From Cristatella mucedo (lineage: Eukaryota > Bryozoa > Phylactolaemata > Cristatellidae), in contig WPIO01000025.1 of assembly GCA_009760855.2 (NCBI GenBank), positions 2,963,501 to 3,027,500 on the forward strand: a stretch of 64,000 nucleotides of DNA. The letters run 5' to 3'. This document shows positions 1-10,239 of this stretch, in pieces. Position numbers and translations under genes: made by a program. Position 1 is the stretch's first letter. Each line of letters begins with the position of its first letter. Under the pieces are notes generated by a model. The model searched no databases. It was not told where the DNA came from and saw nothing but the letters and a program-made list of their open reading frames with translations.

Positions 1-386
1 ATGTCCGAAGACGGATACGTTTTAAAGGAAGGGATAGTGTAATGCTCCTTGATTATGTGCTTATCGTGTGAGCCTCGATTGAGAGCTATAAGCTTGCCGC
101 TGCATGGGGGCGTTTATGAGGTGGCAGCAATAAGCTGAGGATTATGAGTAGCATTATTATGATAGTGATTATTGCAAACAATTATGATTTAAATAGTGAT
201 AATTATGACTTATGACCTGGTTGCTGTGTAAGACTTGTGTATGGCCGCTGTCGTGCAATTGGCGCAAAGATCTGCTAGTCAGTTAGCGTAGCGAGAGCTG
301 CTGTGAGCCTGTTAGCGAGTCAGCAGGAACTAGTCCGGATGTATCAGTAGTAGAATACCAGCTATTGTTGTGCTTTTACTAACACA
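1..386. other. Unassigned sequence at window edge
   Basis: I see no open reading frame with recognisable protein similarity and no repeat that recurs elsewhere in the window. The LINE copy that follows begins somewhere near the end of this stretch, and its 5' junction is not sharply visible. Confidence 0.4.
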
Positions 387-1405
387 GTGTTTCAGCAGCG
401 CTGCGGGCTCTATATTGAGCGGCGCGTTTCATTGTTGGCGTATTGCCTTGACGATATTCAATCCTGGATGTCGGAAAACTTCCTGAAATTAAACGATGAT
501 AAAACCGAACTGCTGCTCATAGGACACCCTATGCGTGTGCCTGGATTTAAAGGCTTTGCTCTTCTAATAGGTGGTGCTATTGTGCGACCGTCACCACGTG
601 CTCGAAATTTGGGTGTCTCTTTCAAAAGCTGCCTCAATTTTAAAAGCTTCGTTCACAAGACTGCTTCTACAGCTAACTAAAGACCGATCCCTATCCAAGA
701 TTAGGAGCTATCTCCCACAGTTGCTTGTAAAAAATTTACCTACCTCCTTAGTTCCGTCTCGGCTTGATTATTGTAATTTCCGTTTGGCTGGGCTACCAAA
801 GAAAGCAACTAGGCCATTGCAGCTGACTATGAATATGACTGAAAGGCTAGTCTTCAAGTCCCAGAGGTTTGAGCATGTGTCTCCTTTGCTAAAAGAGCTA
901 GGATGGATGCCGGTTGAGCAACGGATCCAGAGCAAAGTTCTCACGCTGACCCACAAGGCCCGCCACGGCTTGGCTCCTTCGTACCTAGCTGAACTGCTGC
1001 ACCAGTTTCAGCCTGTTCGCGCCCTCAGGTCTTGTGTGAACAATAAATTAGCTGTTCAACTCCTTAGCTTAAAGACCGTTGGCGACAGAAGCTTTGGCTC
1101 TGCAGGACCTAGACTCTGGAGCTCGCTTACACAATTCTTACGCAACGACCACTACTCTCCTACTGCCGACAATGGCTCATCCTTTTCAGCGGTCCTGAGC
1201 TGCTACTTCCATGCTACTCACTACCTCAACTGCTCTGCTGACTCTGCTATGCTTGCCACTTTCTCTTTGTTGCGTGAGACGAAGTCTGTTGGGTACCGAA
1301 TGCGTACCGAAAGCCGCTTAGGCTGTGAGTGCGCTATACAAAACTCTCCTGCGTAATACCCACCTGGTCTTGATGACTTTGTGGAGTGACAAACGGAGAT
1401 ACATT
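387..1405 (+). mobile_element. L2-like LINE copy, family A, 5'-truncated
   Basis: This is the C-terminal part of a LINE reverse-transcriptase protein. A first frame (about 430-680) carries the RT-end signature ENFLKLNDDKTELLLIGHP. After a frameshift near 600-680 the reading continues in a second frame to about 1355, with RLDYCN, LLKELGWMPVEQRIQ, HGLAPSYLAELL and GDRSFGSAGPRLW, the usual order in L2/CR1-type elements. The 3' untranslated part contains the block around 1300-1400 (ACCGAAAGCCGCTTAGGCTG, then GCGCTATACAAAACTCTCCT) that recurs at 4090, 10250, 48490 and 50510. There is no endonuclease domain and the frame is broken, so this is a dead copy. Assignment to the L2 clade is by motif recall, not by a search. 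Confidence 0.8.
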
Positions 1406-2264
1406 GCTAGCTGCTGGTATTAGCACGTTGCATGCGCTGTGCTGCAACCCGAACTAGTTAGGGTTGTGCAGTCAGAACACTGCAGTTAGAGCGAGCGAAG
1501 GAGCTTGGCACCTTTTTTTCTGGCTTTTTGCAACCTCGTTAGGATGCGTAATGGTCACACACCGTCAAAAACCTGACTATATTCTTTGGTATTGAAAAAA
1601 CTCTTCAGGTGGTGCGTTGCTTCGAAAGGAATATTTAGATTTACAAAGAAGCCTGCATCGGGGCACCCATTCGCGGCATGCATAACTGCTTGCTCCTTTA
1701 GTGTTCAAAAGCATAGTTTTCATATTTTATAACCATCCAACCTGGCTGAATGTGATTAGGGGGCACACACAGTGTGTTGACACAGCGAATCACAAGTCTT
1801 GATCTGCTCGCTGGAAGCCGAGAGTCTCTGCCGCTGGGTTTTGTGGTAGCAGCTGGTTGTTCTTGCTTTGCTTTGGAGCAGTCTCGCTGTTTGCTTGATC
1901 ACGAAGACGGTAGCAGTCATCTGGGGCTACTAATTCCGTAGAACTGTGTGACCTGCCGAGCTGAGATACGCTGCAGTCTAGCCGGCGGGCCAAAACTCGG
2001 CATCCCAGCCTTGGTTTTTCGCCGACCTAGCTTTAGCCCCTCTCTGCTAACGGGAGTATTCCTTCACTGATGTCCGTATAACTTGTCTGCTCAAGGTTTG
2101 CATGACATTTCATGGCAGGTTAGTTGCACAGGTATATGGAGCTAGGCTTCAAATATCATCAGCCGTTAATGTGGATTTTTGCAATCACGTCTCTTGGTCT
2201 TACTTAGAATTTGTGAAAGTTGCGTCACGTCTCCCATTTAACTTTTGTAGCTTCTTCTGAATGC
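1406..2264. other. Intergenic sequence, no recognised feature
   Basis: No convincing coding frame or repeat is visible. A minus-strand open frame at 1790-1993 has no recognisable motif and I treat it as chance. Confidence 0.35.
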
Positions 2265-2835
2265 CATCAAGTCAGGGATGTCCTGTCGTCTGTCAGTGGT
2301 TTGTTCTAGGCTATGGTAGCATACAAACTTAAGGCACGGTCTTTGAAGGATTTGAACTTGGTTCGAGGCACTGCTAAACGACTTTAGTCTGAAGAGCTGG
2401 TGTTTAATGCCTACCCCGATCGGCGAGTAGTTATCTCATGTTGGCTGGAGCACGAGAATGAATGAAGAGATCTTTAACTGAGTGACAGTGTCAGGCTGCT
2501 TGATTGTGGGTCAGTGCAGGTCAGTAAGAGCTGAGGTAATGTCGCAACTGCCTCGTTCGCGACAGACTAGTCGAGCTGCTGAATTTTCCACCGAATGCAT
2601 GCACCTGATTGCACAGGCCTGTGACGCTGTGATTAGTTAGTTACAAAAATCGAGATAAGATATACAGATTGCATGGGCCAAATTAAATGTGCTGTCTGGC
2701 CCAAGCTTACCTGAGTTTTCGCAATGTTACACAAGTGAAATGAAGTAGATTTGACTGGAAAGCTGCCGTGGTCGTCTAGAGAATTGCTAATCACGAACAG
2801 GGATTTAGAACAGGGCACCTATTTCTCTCTGACGC
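2265..2835 (-). mobile_element. L2-like LINE fragment, family B
   Basis: Read on the minus strand, this encodes scattered pieces of a LINE protein: SFHLCNIAKTQVSL, then an AIRCMHSVENSAARLVCRE-like segment, then remnants of the LHWLPI and NLKSFGDRAFSSYAP regions. The frame is broken many times. The same fragment recurs in the same orientation at 4630-4925 and 25258-25800, each time followed by the same non-LINE sequence. It is therefore part of a larger duplicated segment rather than an independent insertion in each place. Confidence 0.65.
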
Positions 2836-4080
2836 TTGTAGAAAAACCAAGGTTCTCTCTTTTTCAAACTGTTGTGTTGCTGTGGCTCTGATGGTAACGT
2901 CATGGGAAGTCTCACGGTGGCTGGCGATAGCGTGGATGTGAGAAGAAAAACAGACTCAATATGTATTCTTCTCCAAACGTAGATTAAATAGAGCTTGGTC
3001 AATCACAACAGCTGCGTCGAGAAATATATCGTGCATCAGTGAAGTTTCGCTGTGTCAACCGCTTAACCATTGGCCGATGGTGAAGTGGCGTCCGCGCTAA
3101 TTACACCAGCAGCAGGCGCACTCAACAAAAGAAATATCTTTCTTAACTTCGGTGGCATGCTGAATTTATGTGCTGCCAATGCACCGAAATCCTAGGATTC
3201 GAGCTTACTTTTATTCTCAGACCTGCAGTGAATGGTATTTGCGCTTTTAGTAATTACAGCTGGCCATGCATATACGCATAATATTACCGATATGGTTGGC
3301 AGATTTCAAATCGGTACAATGCAGCTTCTGTGTATAGTTTGCCATGCACTCAACAAAAAAGACTACTTTTGAAAGAATACGATCACGATGTCTGCAAATC
3401 TATATTCTATATTCAGCAGTAGTGCCATGAAATGCCATGTTCTTTTCTTAGAGGAGTAGACTGAGTGAGGATGTACGAGCACACACTGCAAAGAACGGCA
3501 GGAAATATGATCGTGATGACAGACTTCATAAGCTATTTTCGAGATATTAAGAATAAGTTTTTTTTATTATAATAAGAATGGTTTATGACGCCCTAATATT
3601 ATGTAATCTCTATTCAGGTGCTATTCAATTTGCTGTAAGAGAGTCAATAAATATAGGGGTTGCAACGTGCCTGGTATTAGACATGCTATAGTTAGAAAAC
3701 AAGTAATCATGCAAGAAAACTTAATATTAATGTAAGAATATAATAGACCATTTGTATGAAATTAAAAGAGTATGTAATCTCTAGCCAAATCAACTCGAAC
3801 AGATTCATTACTCATAGGGTATGTGATGTGCGAAGTATCGGACATGCAAATAGCAAACAGGTATCATGCTTAGGCCAGCAGGCTTATCCGAACTGGAAGA
3901 AACTTGTGGCCATCTGTTTGTACGACCTCTAGCAAGTATCGTGCACTGGATCATGCACAGGTATGCATACCAAGATGACTGGACCACAAAAAGACAAGCT
4001 CGTTAGCCAAGGGGAAGATGACCAAGAGAGATAAGTCTTTAACGACTTTGGTAATAGCTTTTTACATTTTTGTTTTTCGG
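2836..4080. repeat. Duplicated segment, partial unit 0
   Basis: This stretch is similar to 4926-5757 plus 13528-13680, and to 25800-28190. Landmarks are a GGGCACCTA block near 2815-2825, GTTGTGTTGCTGTGGCTC near 2875, the AGAGAGTCAATAAA...GTTGCAACGTGCCTGG block near 3640-3670 and CTTAGGCCAGCAGGCT near 3870-3885. No coding frame is preserved between copies, so I read it as non-coding segmental duplication. The right end is cut by a LINE-A tail. Confidence 0.55.
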
Positions 4081-4084
4081 TGGC

Positions 4085-4235
4085 TTCCCTTTGGTATTAC
4101 CTGTTGGCTACCAAATGCGTACCGAAAGCCGCTTAGGCTGTGAGTGCTCTATACAAAACTCTCCTGCGTAACACCCACGTGGTCTTTACGGATTTTTTGA
4201 GTTACTGACGGAGATACATTACATTACATTACATT
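4085..4235 (+). mobile_element. LINE-A 3' end with ACATT tail
   Basis: This is a severely 5'-truncated copy of LINE family A. It contains only the 3' untranslated block (ACCGAAAGCCGCTTAGGCTG, CTCTCCTGCGTAACACCCAC) and ends in a short ACATT repeat tail at about 4212-4233, the expected footprint of a target-primed LINE insertion. Confidence 0.8.
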
Positions 4236-4625
4236 ACTAGCGTCCTGCCATCTTTCAGCGATTGATGCGCGACTTCTTCGGTGATATCGAAAAAGTGTAG
4301 CCGTTTACACAGACGAAGCTTTGGTTTATGGACCCTCGGCAGCTGAAAATGATGACATATTGTGTAGCATCATTTCCGCAATTTCAAAGTCCGGCCTAAA
4401 GTTGAATAGAGATAAATGTATATTCCACCAGCCCACTTTGACGTTCTTTAATGCATGTTATTGATTCCAGTGGCGTCCGACCCTCAAATGACAACATAGA
4501 AGGAACGTCAGCCTTCCTGATCGAAACATTCCCGGAAGCAAAATTGCTTTTCATCAAGATGCTGATGCCGTATTATGTCGACCTGCAAAAGTTGGTGAAC
4601 GTCAGTACCATTGTAAGCCAGAACG
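4236..4625 (+). pseudogene. Ty3/gypsy reverse-transcriptase fragment
   Basis: Several frames in order resemble the second half of a Ty3/gypsy RT: FQRLMRDFFGDIEKV, a YTDEALVYGPSAAEND stretch in the position of the YVDD-box region, SGLKLNRDKCIF, then HVIDSSGVRPSNDNI and a YYVDLQKL-like connection segment. The catalytic Asp pair is degenerate (YTDE) and there are at least two frameshifts. It differs from the LTR element at 5763-13522, whose RT has YVDDI and different surroundings, so it represents another family. Confidence 0.65.
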
Positions 4626-4629
4626 GTTT

Positions 4630-4925
4630 TAAGCCAGCGCATGTCAGTAAGAATTGAGGTAATGTGGCTACATCCATGTTCACGACATACTAGTCGTGCT
4701 GCTGAGGTTCTCACCGAAGGCATGCACCTGATTGTACAGGCCTGTTGACTTGCGAGTAGTCAGTTACCATAATCAAGATCAGACATGAAAAATACAGGGA
4801 CCACCTTGAATGTGGTATCCTGTTTTAGCACGCCCAAATTTTCGCAAGATTACATAGCTGAAGGCAAGCAGACTTTACTGTGAAACTGACGTTGTATTCA
4901 ACTGAATGGCTACTTTAGAACAGGG
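4630..4925 (-). mobile_element. L2-like LINE fragment, family B
   Basis: The minus strand encodes a TSAARLVCREHGCSHITSIL segment, matching the SAARL...HITP...L region of L2-type RT C-termini. The sequence is a diverged duplicate of 2515-2835 and 25510-25800. Its 3' part has been lost or replaced by the gypsy fragment immediately to the left. Confidence 0.55.
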
Positions 4926-5757
4926 CACCTACAACCTCCTCTACGCTTGTAGAACCTGAGGATCTTCATTTTGAAAATTTTTGTTTTACTGTGGCTCTGG
5001 CGGCGACAGATCTTGGAGGGTCTTACGGGGTCACCAACGCGGATGTCAGTGAAAAAAGAGACTCAATCTTCACTCTTCTTACAGGATACATATTTGAGAG
5101 CTCGATATATCAAAGCAGCTGAGCCGGAAACTGTGCCATACATTGGTTGCCGGGCACTTTACTCTCCCAATTCGTTTACCATCGGCCACATCGGCCATTT
5201 ACCACGGTGAGGCGTTAGATCCAAATACGACAGAAATAAGCGAAAACAAAAAGGAATCCTCTTTTTACCTTCCGTGGCATGCAGTATTTTATGTGCTGCC
5301 AAGGTTCCTAGATCTTAGGATTTAACTAATATTTTTCCTAGACTTAGATCCACACTTGCAGTAAACGTTTCTTGTGCCTTGTGTACTGTATTTATGGTTG
5401 GTCGTGTGTATGCTTTGAACTGCACAAGTGCAAGATAAACTGATTTTCTGAGCTGCAGTTATCACGGGCTCCTTCATTCAATCGTAATATCTGTACATCT
5501 ACAGTATTTAGATCTACATGTACAGTATGTGATGCCGCAGTGACATAAGATGCCTGTCTTTTAATAGAAGGGTATCCCGGACGATGATACGTGTGCACAT
5601 ACTGGGATTGCATGAGATAATTAGCTGCATAAGTAATTTTCTAGATGATACAAACACGTACTATTAATATAATAAGAATAAATCATTTGTACGACACCTT
5701 AAATAAATTTAAAATCAATGTGCTATTTAACTCTTTGTAAGAGAGTCAATAAACATG
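4926..5757. repeat. Duplicated segment, left part of unit 1
   Basis: This is homologous to 2836-3660 and 25800-28080. A plus-strand open frame at 4971-5210 is not maintained in the other two copies (frameshifts and stops), so I do not call a gene. It ends at ...GTCAATAAACATG, the exact point where the outer LTR element is inserted. The host sequence resumes at 13523. Confidence 0.55.
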
Positions 5758-5762
5758 GTGGT

Positions 5763-6005
5763 TGTGGTTTCATTTAATTGATGACACTGCCCCTGATCGC
5801 TGTACGAGTGGGCTGTGACACTTGATGTGGTAAGCAGCCGGGCCGGGCTATTAGTGGTTGTTTTGCCAAGGGATTCGGGACTCCGGTGGGCGAGAGGGGC
5901 GAGGAGAGTTGTACTTCGCCCTGCTCCGTGTGGAGGGAGAATAAACTGGTGGTGTTGCTCGTCGGCTGGTGTTCTGTGCCGTTCGCGACAATAATTCAGA
6001 CTACA
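5763..6005 (+). repeat. 5' LTR of outer element
   Basis: This 243-bp LTR starts TGTGGTTTCATTTAATTGAT and ends GACTACA. It closely matches 13278-13522 in direct orientation, and 8893-9137 and 11415-11654 in inverted orientation. An AATAAA polyadenylation-type signal lies at about 5940-5945. No clear tRNA primer-binding site follows; the next bases are AGCTACTTCGG. Confidence 0.9.
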
Positions 6006-6021
6006 AGCTACTTCGGCAGTA

Positions 6022-6633
6022 ATGGAGAACGTAGAGTTCAGCTACATCGTCGCTCAATTCGACGGCAGCGGAGACTTTGCGGGCTGGGTTGAAAAGTTTG
6101 ATCTAGTGGCAGAGATTCAGGGTATTGTCGCTGCCGACCGCCACAAATTCCTGCCCCTTTTTTTAACCGGCAGATCGTTCGCCGTGTACCAAAGCGTCGA
6201 TGGACAGGCGAAGAAATACTATACCATCGTAAAGGATGCTCTTCTGTCTGCATTTTCGGCGGATACATTTAAAGCTTATGAGGAGCTCACGACACGGCGG
6301 CTCCAAGCTGGGAAACCAGTGGACGTATACTCATCGATTTTGGCCCGGCTGGCCGGATTGGTGAGAGCGGCTGCGAAGGATGAATTGACAAAATGCGCTT
6401 TCGTCACCGGGCTCCCAGAGGACATCCGAAAGCAGCTACGCGCCGCGTGTGCGCTCGACAAAATGGCGATTTCTGATGGTGTTGAGAAGGCTCGAGCGCT
6501 TATGAGTTGCAAAGAGCCGAGCTACGCGGCCGCTGCTGAGACACTAGAAGCTAGAGGCTCTCGCCCGACTCCACGGAAGCGTTTTTGTTTCTTCTGCAAA
6601 ATGAAAGGGCATATAAGTCGCGACTGCCGTTAG
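6022..6633 (+). CDS. Gag-like protein of outer LTR element
   Basis: This encodes a 203-residue Gag-like polypeptide that would package element RNA in the cytoplasm. It starts 16 bases after the LTR with MENVEFSYIVAQFDGSGDF. A capsid-like helical part (DRHKFLPLFLTGRSF, ELTKCAFVTGLPEDIRKQL) is followed by a CCHC zinc knuckle near residues 189-202, CFFCKMKGHISRDC (C-x2-C-x4-H-x4-C). A TAG stop follows directly. Past it, in the same frame, a second knuckle-like CFVCGDDSHLAGHV has lost its last Cys, so the stop is either a readthrough point or decay. A homologous N-terminus occurs at 11157-11381 (minus) and a middle part at 31105-31296 (minus). Confidence 0.85.
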   Translation: MENVEFSYIVAQFDGSGDFAGWVEKFDLVAEIQGIVAADRHKFLPLFLTGRSFAVYQSVDGQAKKYYTIVKDALLSAFSADTFKAYEELTTRRLQAGKPVDVYSSILARLAGLVRAAAKDELTKCAFVTGLPEDIRKQLRAACALDKMAISDGVEKARALMSCKEPSYAAAAETLEARGSRPTPRKRFCFFCKMKGHISRDCR

Positions 6634-6639
6634 TCGCAA

Positions 6640-7135
6640 AGGCAGCGATGGCTGTGTTTTGTATGCGGCGACGACTCGCACCTAGCAGGACATGTCCAGA
6701 GCGTGCTCAGCCAAAAAACGAGTAAGGAGAAGCACATGTTACAGCGCCGGCGCATTCCCCTGCTTGTCAACTCGACTGCCAACAATAAATGTTCTCAACG
6801 GTGGTCGTATCATAAAGGCGCTCCTTGATACTGGCTGCTCTCGGTCGATCGTGACTACATCTTTGGTACTACTTGCCACCTCGGCGCAGTCTTATCCGGT
6901 TAACGAGCCAGTAATTACGTTCAATGGAGCAGTCGCTCGTTGCCGGTCGGCGTGTCGCACGACATGCTCTGTGCAGGGCATCGCAATAGAGCTGGACTGC
7001 CTCATATCCGAGATCGTACCGGGGTATGATATGCTCCTTGGCATGGATGCTGTGCAACAGCTGGGAGGCGCGGTGACAGGCCCTGAAGGTGGTGTAGTAA
7101 GTAACCTTCAATGGGCGGTGCAACGCAATCGGGGC
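6640..7135 (+). pseudogene. Aspartic protease region of outer LTR element
   Basis: After the gag stop the frame shifts. The frame from about 6740 to 7110 contains the retropepsin active-site motif LLDTGCSRSIV (about 6820-6852) and the later flap/second-strand motif GYDMLLGMDAV (about 7024-7056). These identify the protease that cleaves the polyprotein. The coding frame changes again between about 7100 and 7150 to reach the RT, so it cannot be translated as one product here. Confidence 0.8.
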
Positions 7136-7139
7136 ACTG

Positions 7140-8330
7140 TCGAGCGACGTCAGTGTTTCCGACAGAGACTTTTCGGTGGTGTACCGTGGCGGAAAATGGG
7201 TCGTAAAGTGGCATTGGGCCGACGGCGTGACTTCTCCCACCATGGTAAACGACGTCGAGGCTTACTGCGTGCCCGCCGACTCGCAGGTCGACTACGATAA
7301 CGAGATCCAAGAGTGGGTCCAACTCGGCTTGCTGAAGCCCTACGAAGGGAAGTGTGAAGGCCTTGTGCCACTAATGGCAGTGTTCCAGAGTAATAAAGAC
7401 GAAGTGTGGCCCGTTTTAGACTACCTCGAGCTGAACCAATACGTTTCCAGCCACACTGCCAACGTTGACGTTTGCAGCGAGAAACTTCGGGCATGTATGG
7501 GAAGTAACGTCAGCATTATCGACCTTTGCAAAGCGTATTTACAGCTTCATGTCGACCCTTCCCTGTGGAGATACCAGGTTGTCGCCTACCATGGTAGGCG
7601 GTACTGCCTTACGCGGCTAGGCTTCGGATTAAATGTAGTGCCTAAGATAATGACCGCCGTGTTAAATAAGGTACTTTCTATGGACCCACGGGTTCGCGAA
7701 GGCACTGACTCATACGTGGACGATATAATCGCCAACAATGACATTGTCACGAATGAGCGTGTTATCTCTCTCCTACTACAGTTCGGACTCAAAGCTAAGC
7801 CCCCGGAAAAGTTGGTCGGAGGTCGCGTACTAGGGCTTCGCGTCACTGACCATGAAGGAAAGCTTAAGTGGGACAAAGACGATGTTGAACCACTACCTCA
7901 GTGCGCGACTCGCAGGCAGCTTTTCTCGTGGTGTGGATAATTAACGGACCATTTTTCCGTTGCCGGATGGCTTCGACCAGCCTGCATTTACGTAAAGAGA
8001 GCCACAAAAGACCTGTCATGGGATGCCGAGGTTACGGAGGACGTCCTTCGGATGGCACAGCAGATCAGCCGACGCGTGATAAAAGAAGATCCAGTTTCCG
8101 GAGTGTGGAGTCTGCCGTTGTCACCCAGTGGACAGGTATCGTGTGACGCAAGCAGCTTAGCGATAGGCGCCTGCTTGCGAATTGGAGGGCAGACTGTCGA
8201 GGATGCCTCTTGGCTTAGAAAGCCAGATATCGTAGCTCATACAAATCTGGCCGAAATGGAGGCTGTCATAAAGGGCCTAAACTTAGCCCTGGCCTGGGGC
8301 CTTCGAGAGATCGAATTGTTTTACTGACTC
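7140..8330 (+). pseudogene. Reverse transcriptase and start of RNase H, outer LTR element
   Basis: In one frame the pol segment runs WVVKWHW..., DEVWPVLDYLELNQYV (RT fingers), IIDLCKAYLQLHV, YCLTRLGFGLNVVPKIM and the catalytic YVDDII box at about 7716-7733, then GRVLGLRV. A TAA at 7938-7940 sits where the family normally has a sense codon after LFSxCG. The same frame then continues as tether and RNase H: SCDASSLAIGACL (first catalytic Asp, about 8142) and NLAEMEAVIKGLNLALAWG (catalytic Glu, about 8255). A frameshift at about 8322 moves the next RNase H motif to another frame. It is a degraded pol gene. Confidence 0.85.
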
Positions 8331-8333
8331 GGC

Positions 8334-8892
8334 CACTGTGCATTCGTGGCTTCGATCGCTTGTCAAAGGTGATAAGCCAATCCGTACGCGAGGTCTAGGC
8401 GAGGCATTGGCTCGACGGCGGACAGCAATAATACGCGACGTAATTAAGGAGTACGACCTTCGGGTGGGAATGCAGCTGGTGCGTTCGGCCGACAACAAAG
8501 CAGACCACTTAACGCGAGTACCGCAGCCGTGGCTTACGCCAATCTCGATTCTCGCAGCTGCTAATCCAGCACAAGAAGTAGACCTGCGAGCGTTCCACGA
8601 TTTGCATCACCTAGGGGCTCACCGTACGTTGTATCTGGCCAGGCTCTGCTTCCCCGGCATTTCCGTAACGCGGGAGATAGCGGAGCGTGTTGTTAAATCA
8701 TGCATGCGTGGCCTGTCTGTGGATCCAGCGCCAGTGTCTTGGAGGCATGGACATTTGGACGTAGATTCCAACTGGCGCCGCCTGGCTATTGATGTTACTT
8801 TCTTCAACGGGTCAAGTATTTGACACTTGTCGATAGCGGCTCCAGCAGGTTTGCCATCTGGCTGCGTATACCCGACGAGAGCGAGACCTCGG
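8334..8892 (+). pseudogene. End of RNase H and N-terminal integrase, outer element
   Basis: The frame resumes with a DSATVHSWLRSLVKG segment (third RNase H Asp) and ends the domain at NKADHLTRVPQPWL. The integrase zinc domain follows (FHDLHHLGAHRTLYLARLCF, then KSCMRG), in which the second Cys of the usual CxxC is missing. The catalytic core begins at DSNWRRLAIDVTFF. One more frameshift at about 8812 gives a YLTLVDSGSSRFAIWL segment. The reading stops abruptly at 8892, where the inverted inner element begins, and resumes at 11660. Confidence 0.8.
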
Positions 8893-9137
8893 TGTAGTCT
8901 AAATTATCGTCGCGAACGGCACAGAACACCAGCCGACGAGCAACACCACCAGTTTATTCTCCCTCCACACGGAGCAGGGCGAAGCACAACTCTCCTCGCC
9001 CCTCTCGCCCACCGGAGTCCCCCGACTCCTTTGTCAAAACAAACGCTAATAGCACGTCCGGGCTGTTTACCACATCGAGTGTCACAGCACACTCGTACAG
9101 CGATCAGGGGCAGTGCCATCAATTAAATAAAACCACA
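8893..9137 (-). repeat. 3' LTR of inner element
   Basis: On the plus strand this reads TGTAGTCTAAATTATCG...AAAACCACA, the reverse complement of the family LTR. It is 245 bp long. Immediately inside (9138-9165) is the same pre-LTR sequence that precedes the outer 3' LTR at 13250-13277, which fixes this end as the 3' LTR. Confidence 0.9.
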
Positions 9138-9262
9138 TGCCCACCTGATCTGGAGATTAACTAACGATGTAGCCAGAGCAGCAAGGAGCTGTTCTTCACC
9201 ACTGCTTAAAAAGCGAGAAGGCTAAACATTAACCACATAGTCCTCATAGCGTGCCGGCGATC

Positions 9263-9478
9263 TCACGCCACATCTTGGCCGTAGCTGTGTGCCGGGCTCG
9301 TCGTCTCTGGACATACTAGCAGGGCCAATATCGGAGTGTTGTCATGGAGTTTATTGGCGTTCGGCACTGGTCTGATGTCCGCTAGGTGACGGCGGATTCC
9401 ATCAATTTCAATGCCAATTCCTTCCGCCGAGGCACTAACTGTCCCCTTAATTATGAGGCTAAGTAACGGCAGCTCGGA
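9263..9478 (-). pseudogene. Pol C-terminal tail of inner element
   Basis: The minus strand encodes GTVSASAEGIGIEIDGIRRH and then LADIRPVPNANKLHD. This is nearly identical to the plus-strand frame at 12979-13152, and is the C-terminal integrase tail that in this type of element ends with a VDGxxRHxxDLRP-like motif. Sequence upstream of it is unrelated to the outer copy, so most of pol was deleted or replaced. Confidence 0.75.
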
Positions 9479-9639
9479 TGAGGCGGGCGACCGCACGGCC
9501 TGTTGAAACAAGCCGACTGCGTTCAATAGCTCCGTTCATGCCTCGTGGGCCGCATATTTCTCCGCCACTGGCGCCTCGTTGGGCGTCACAGCCTCGAAGC
9601 TCAATGGTGCATCCCACACCACCGCCACTTGGCAAGCCA

Positions 9640-9875
9640 CCACCGCGTCTCCGGGTACCGCCGCGTCTCCGGGCGCCGTTGCGGCCGCGTCTCCGGGAGC
9701 CGCCGAGGCCGCGTCTCCGGGCACCGCCACGGCCGCGTCTCCGAGCGCAGCCACCGCCGCGTCTTTGGGCGCGGCCGCCGCCACGTCTTCGGGCGCGGCC
9801 GCCGCCACGTCTTCGGGCGCCGCCGCCACGTCTTCGGGCGCCGCCGACCACGTCTTCGGGCGCCGCCGCATATCC
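9640..9875. repeat. GC-rich minisatellite, about 18-24 bp units
   Basis: Degenerate tandem units resembling CGTCTCCGGGCGCCGCCG and CGTCTTCGGGCGCGGCCGCC are repeated roughly a dozen times. All flanking frames stay open on both strands (Pro/Arg-, Ala- or Gly/Arg-rich translations), as expected for a GC-rich repeat without stop trinucleotides. The wider GC-rich block runs from about 9480 to 10230. I see no evidence that any frame is a real protein. Confidence 0.7.
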
Positions 9876-10239
9876 GATCTGCGCCTCGTCTCCTACCTGT
9901 GCTGCGTCACAGCCCACTTGCGTCGCCGATGAGCCTCCGACCTGCTCCGCATGTCCGACTTGCTCCGAGTCGTAGCCCACCGGTTCGTCGCATGCCAGCA
10001 TCACCTCCACGGCTTAGGCTACCTCGCAGGCCGTTGCCTCGTTGCACACCACGTGCGCCTGGCAAACCGTCACAGCCTGGATCGCTCTCACCGCGTTCCA
10101 CTTCACGCGGTGGCATCCTGGTAAATCGTTGTCGCCCGGCACACCGTCGGCGATTGCTGATATTGCTTCTGGTCCCTTTTGTCGCCGCCCTCTCTCCGAT
10201 AAGCATTTGCTAACTCAGCGCTCAGAAGTCGCGCTTTAC

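Noticed and set aside
9459-10213. Long overlapping open frames on both strands (Arg/Gly-, Ala- and Pro/Arg-rich)
   Set aside because: They arise from a GC-rich tandem repeat that lacks stop trinucleotides in every frame. No start context, domain or conservation supports a protein.
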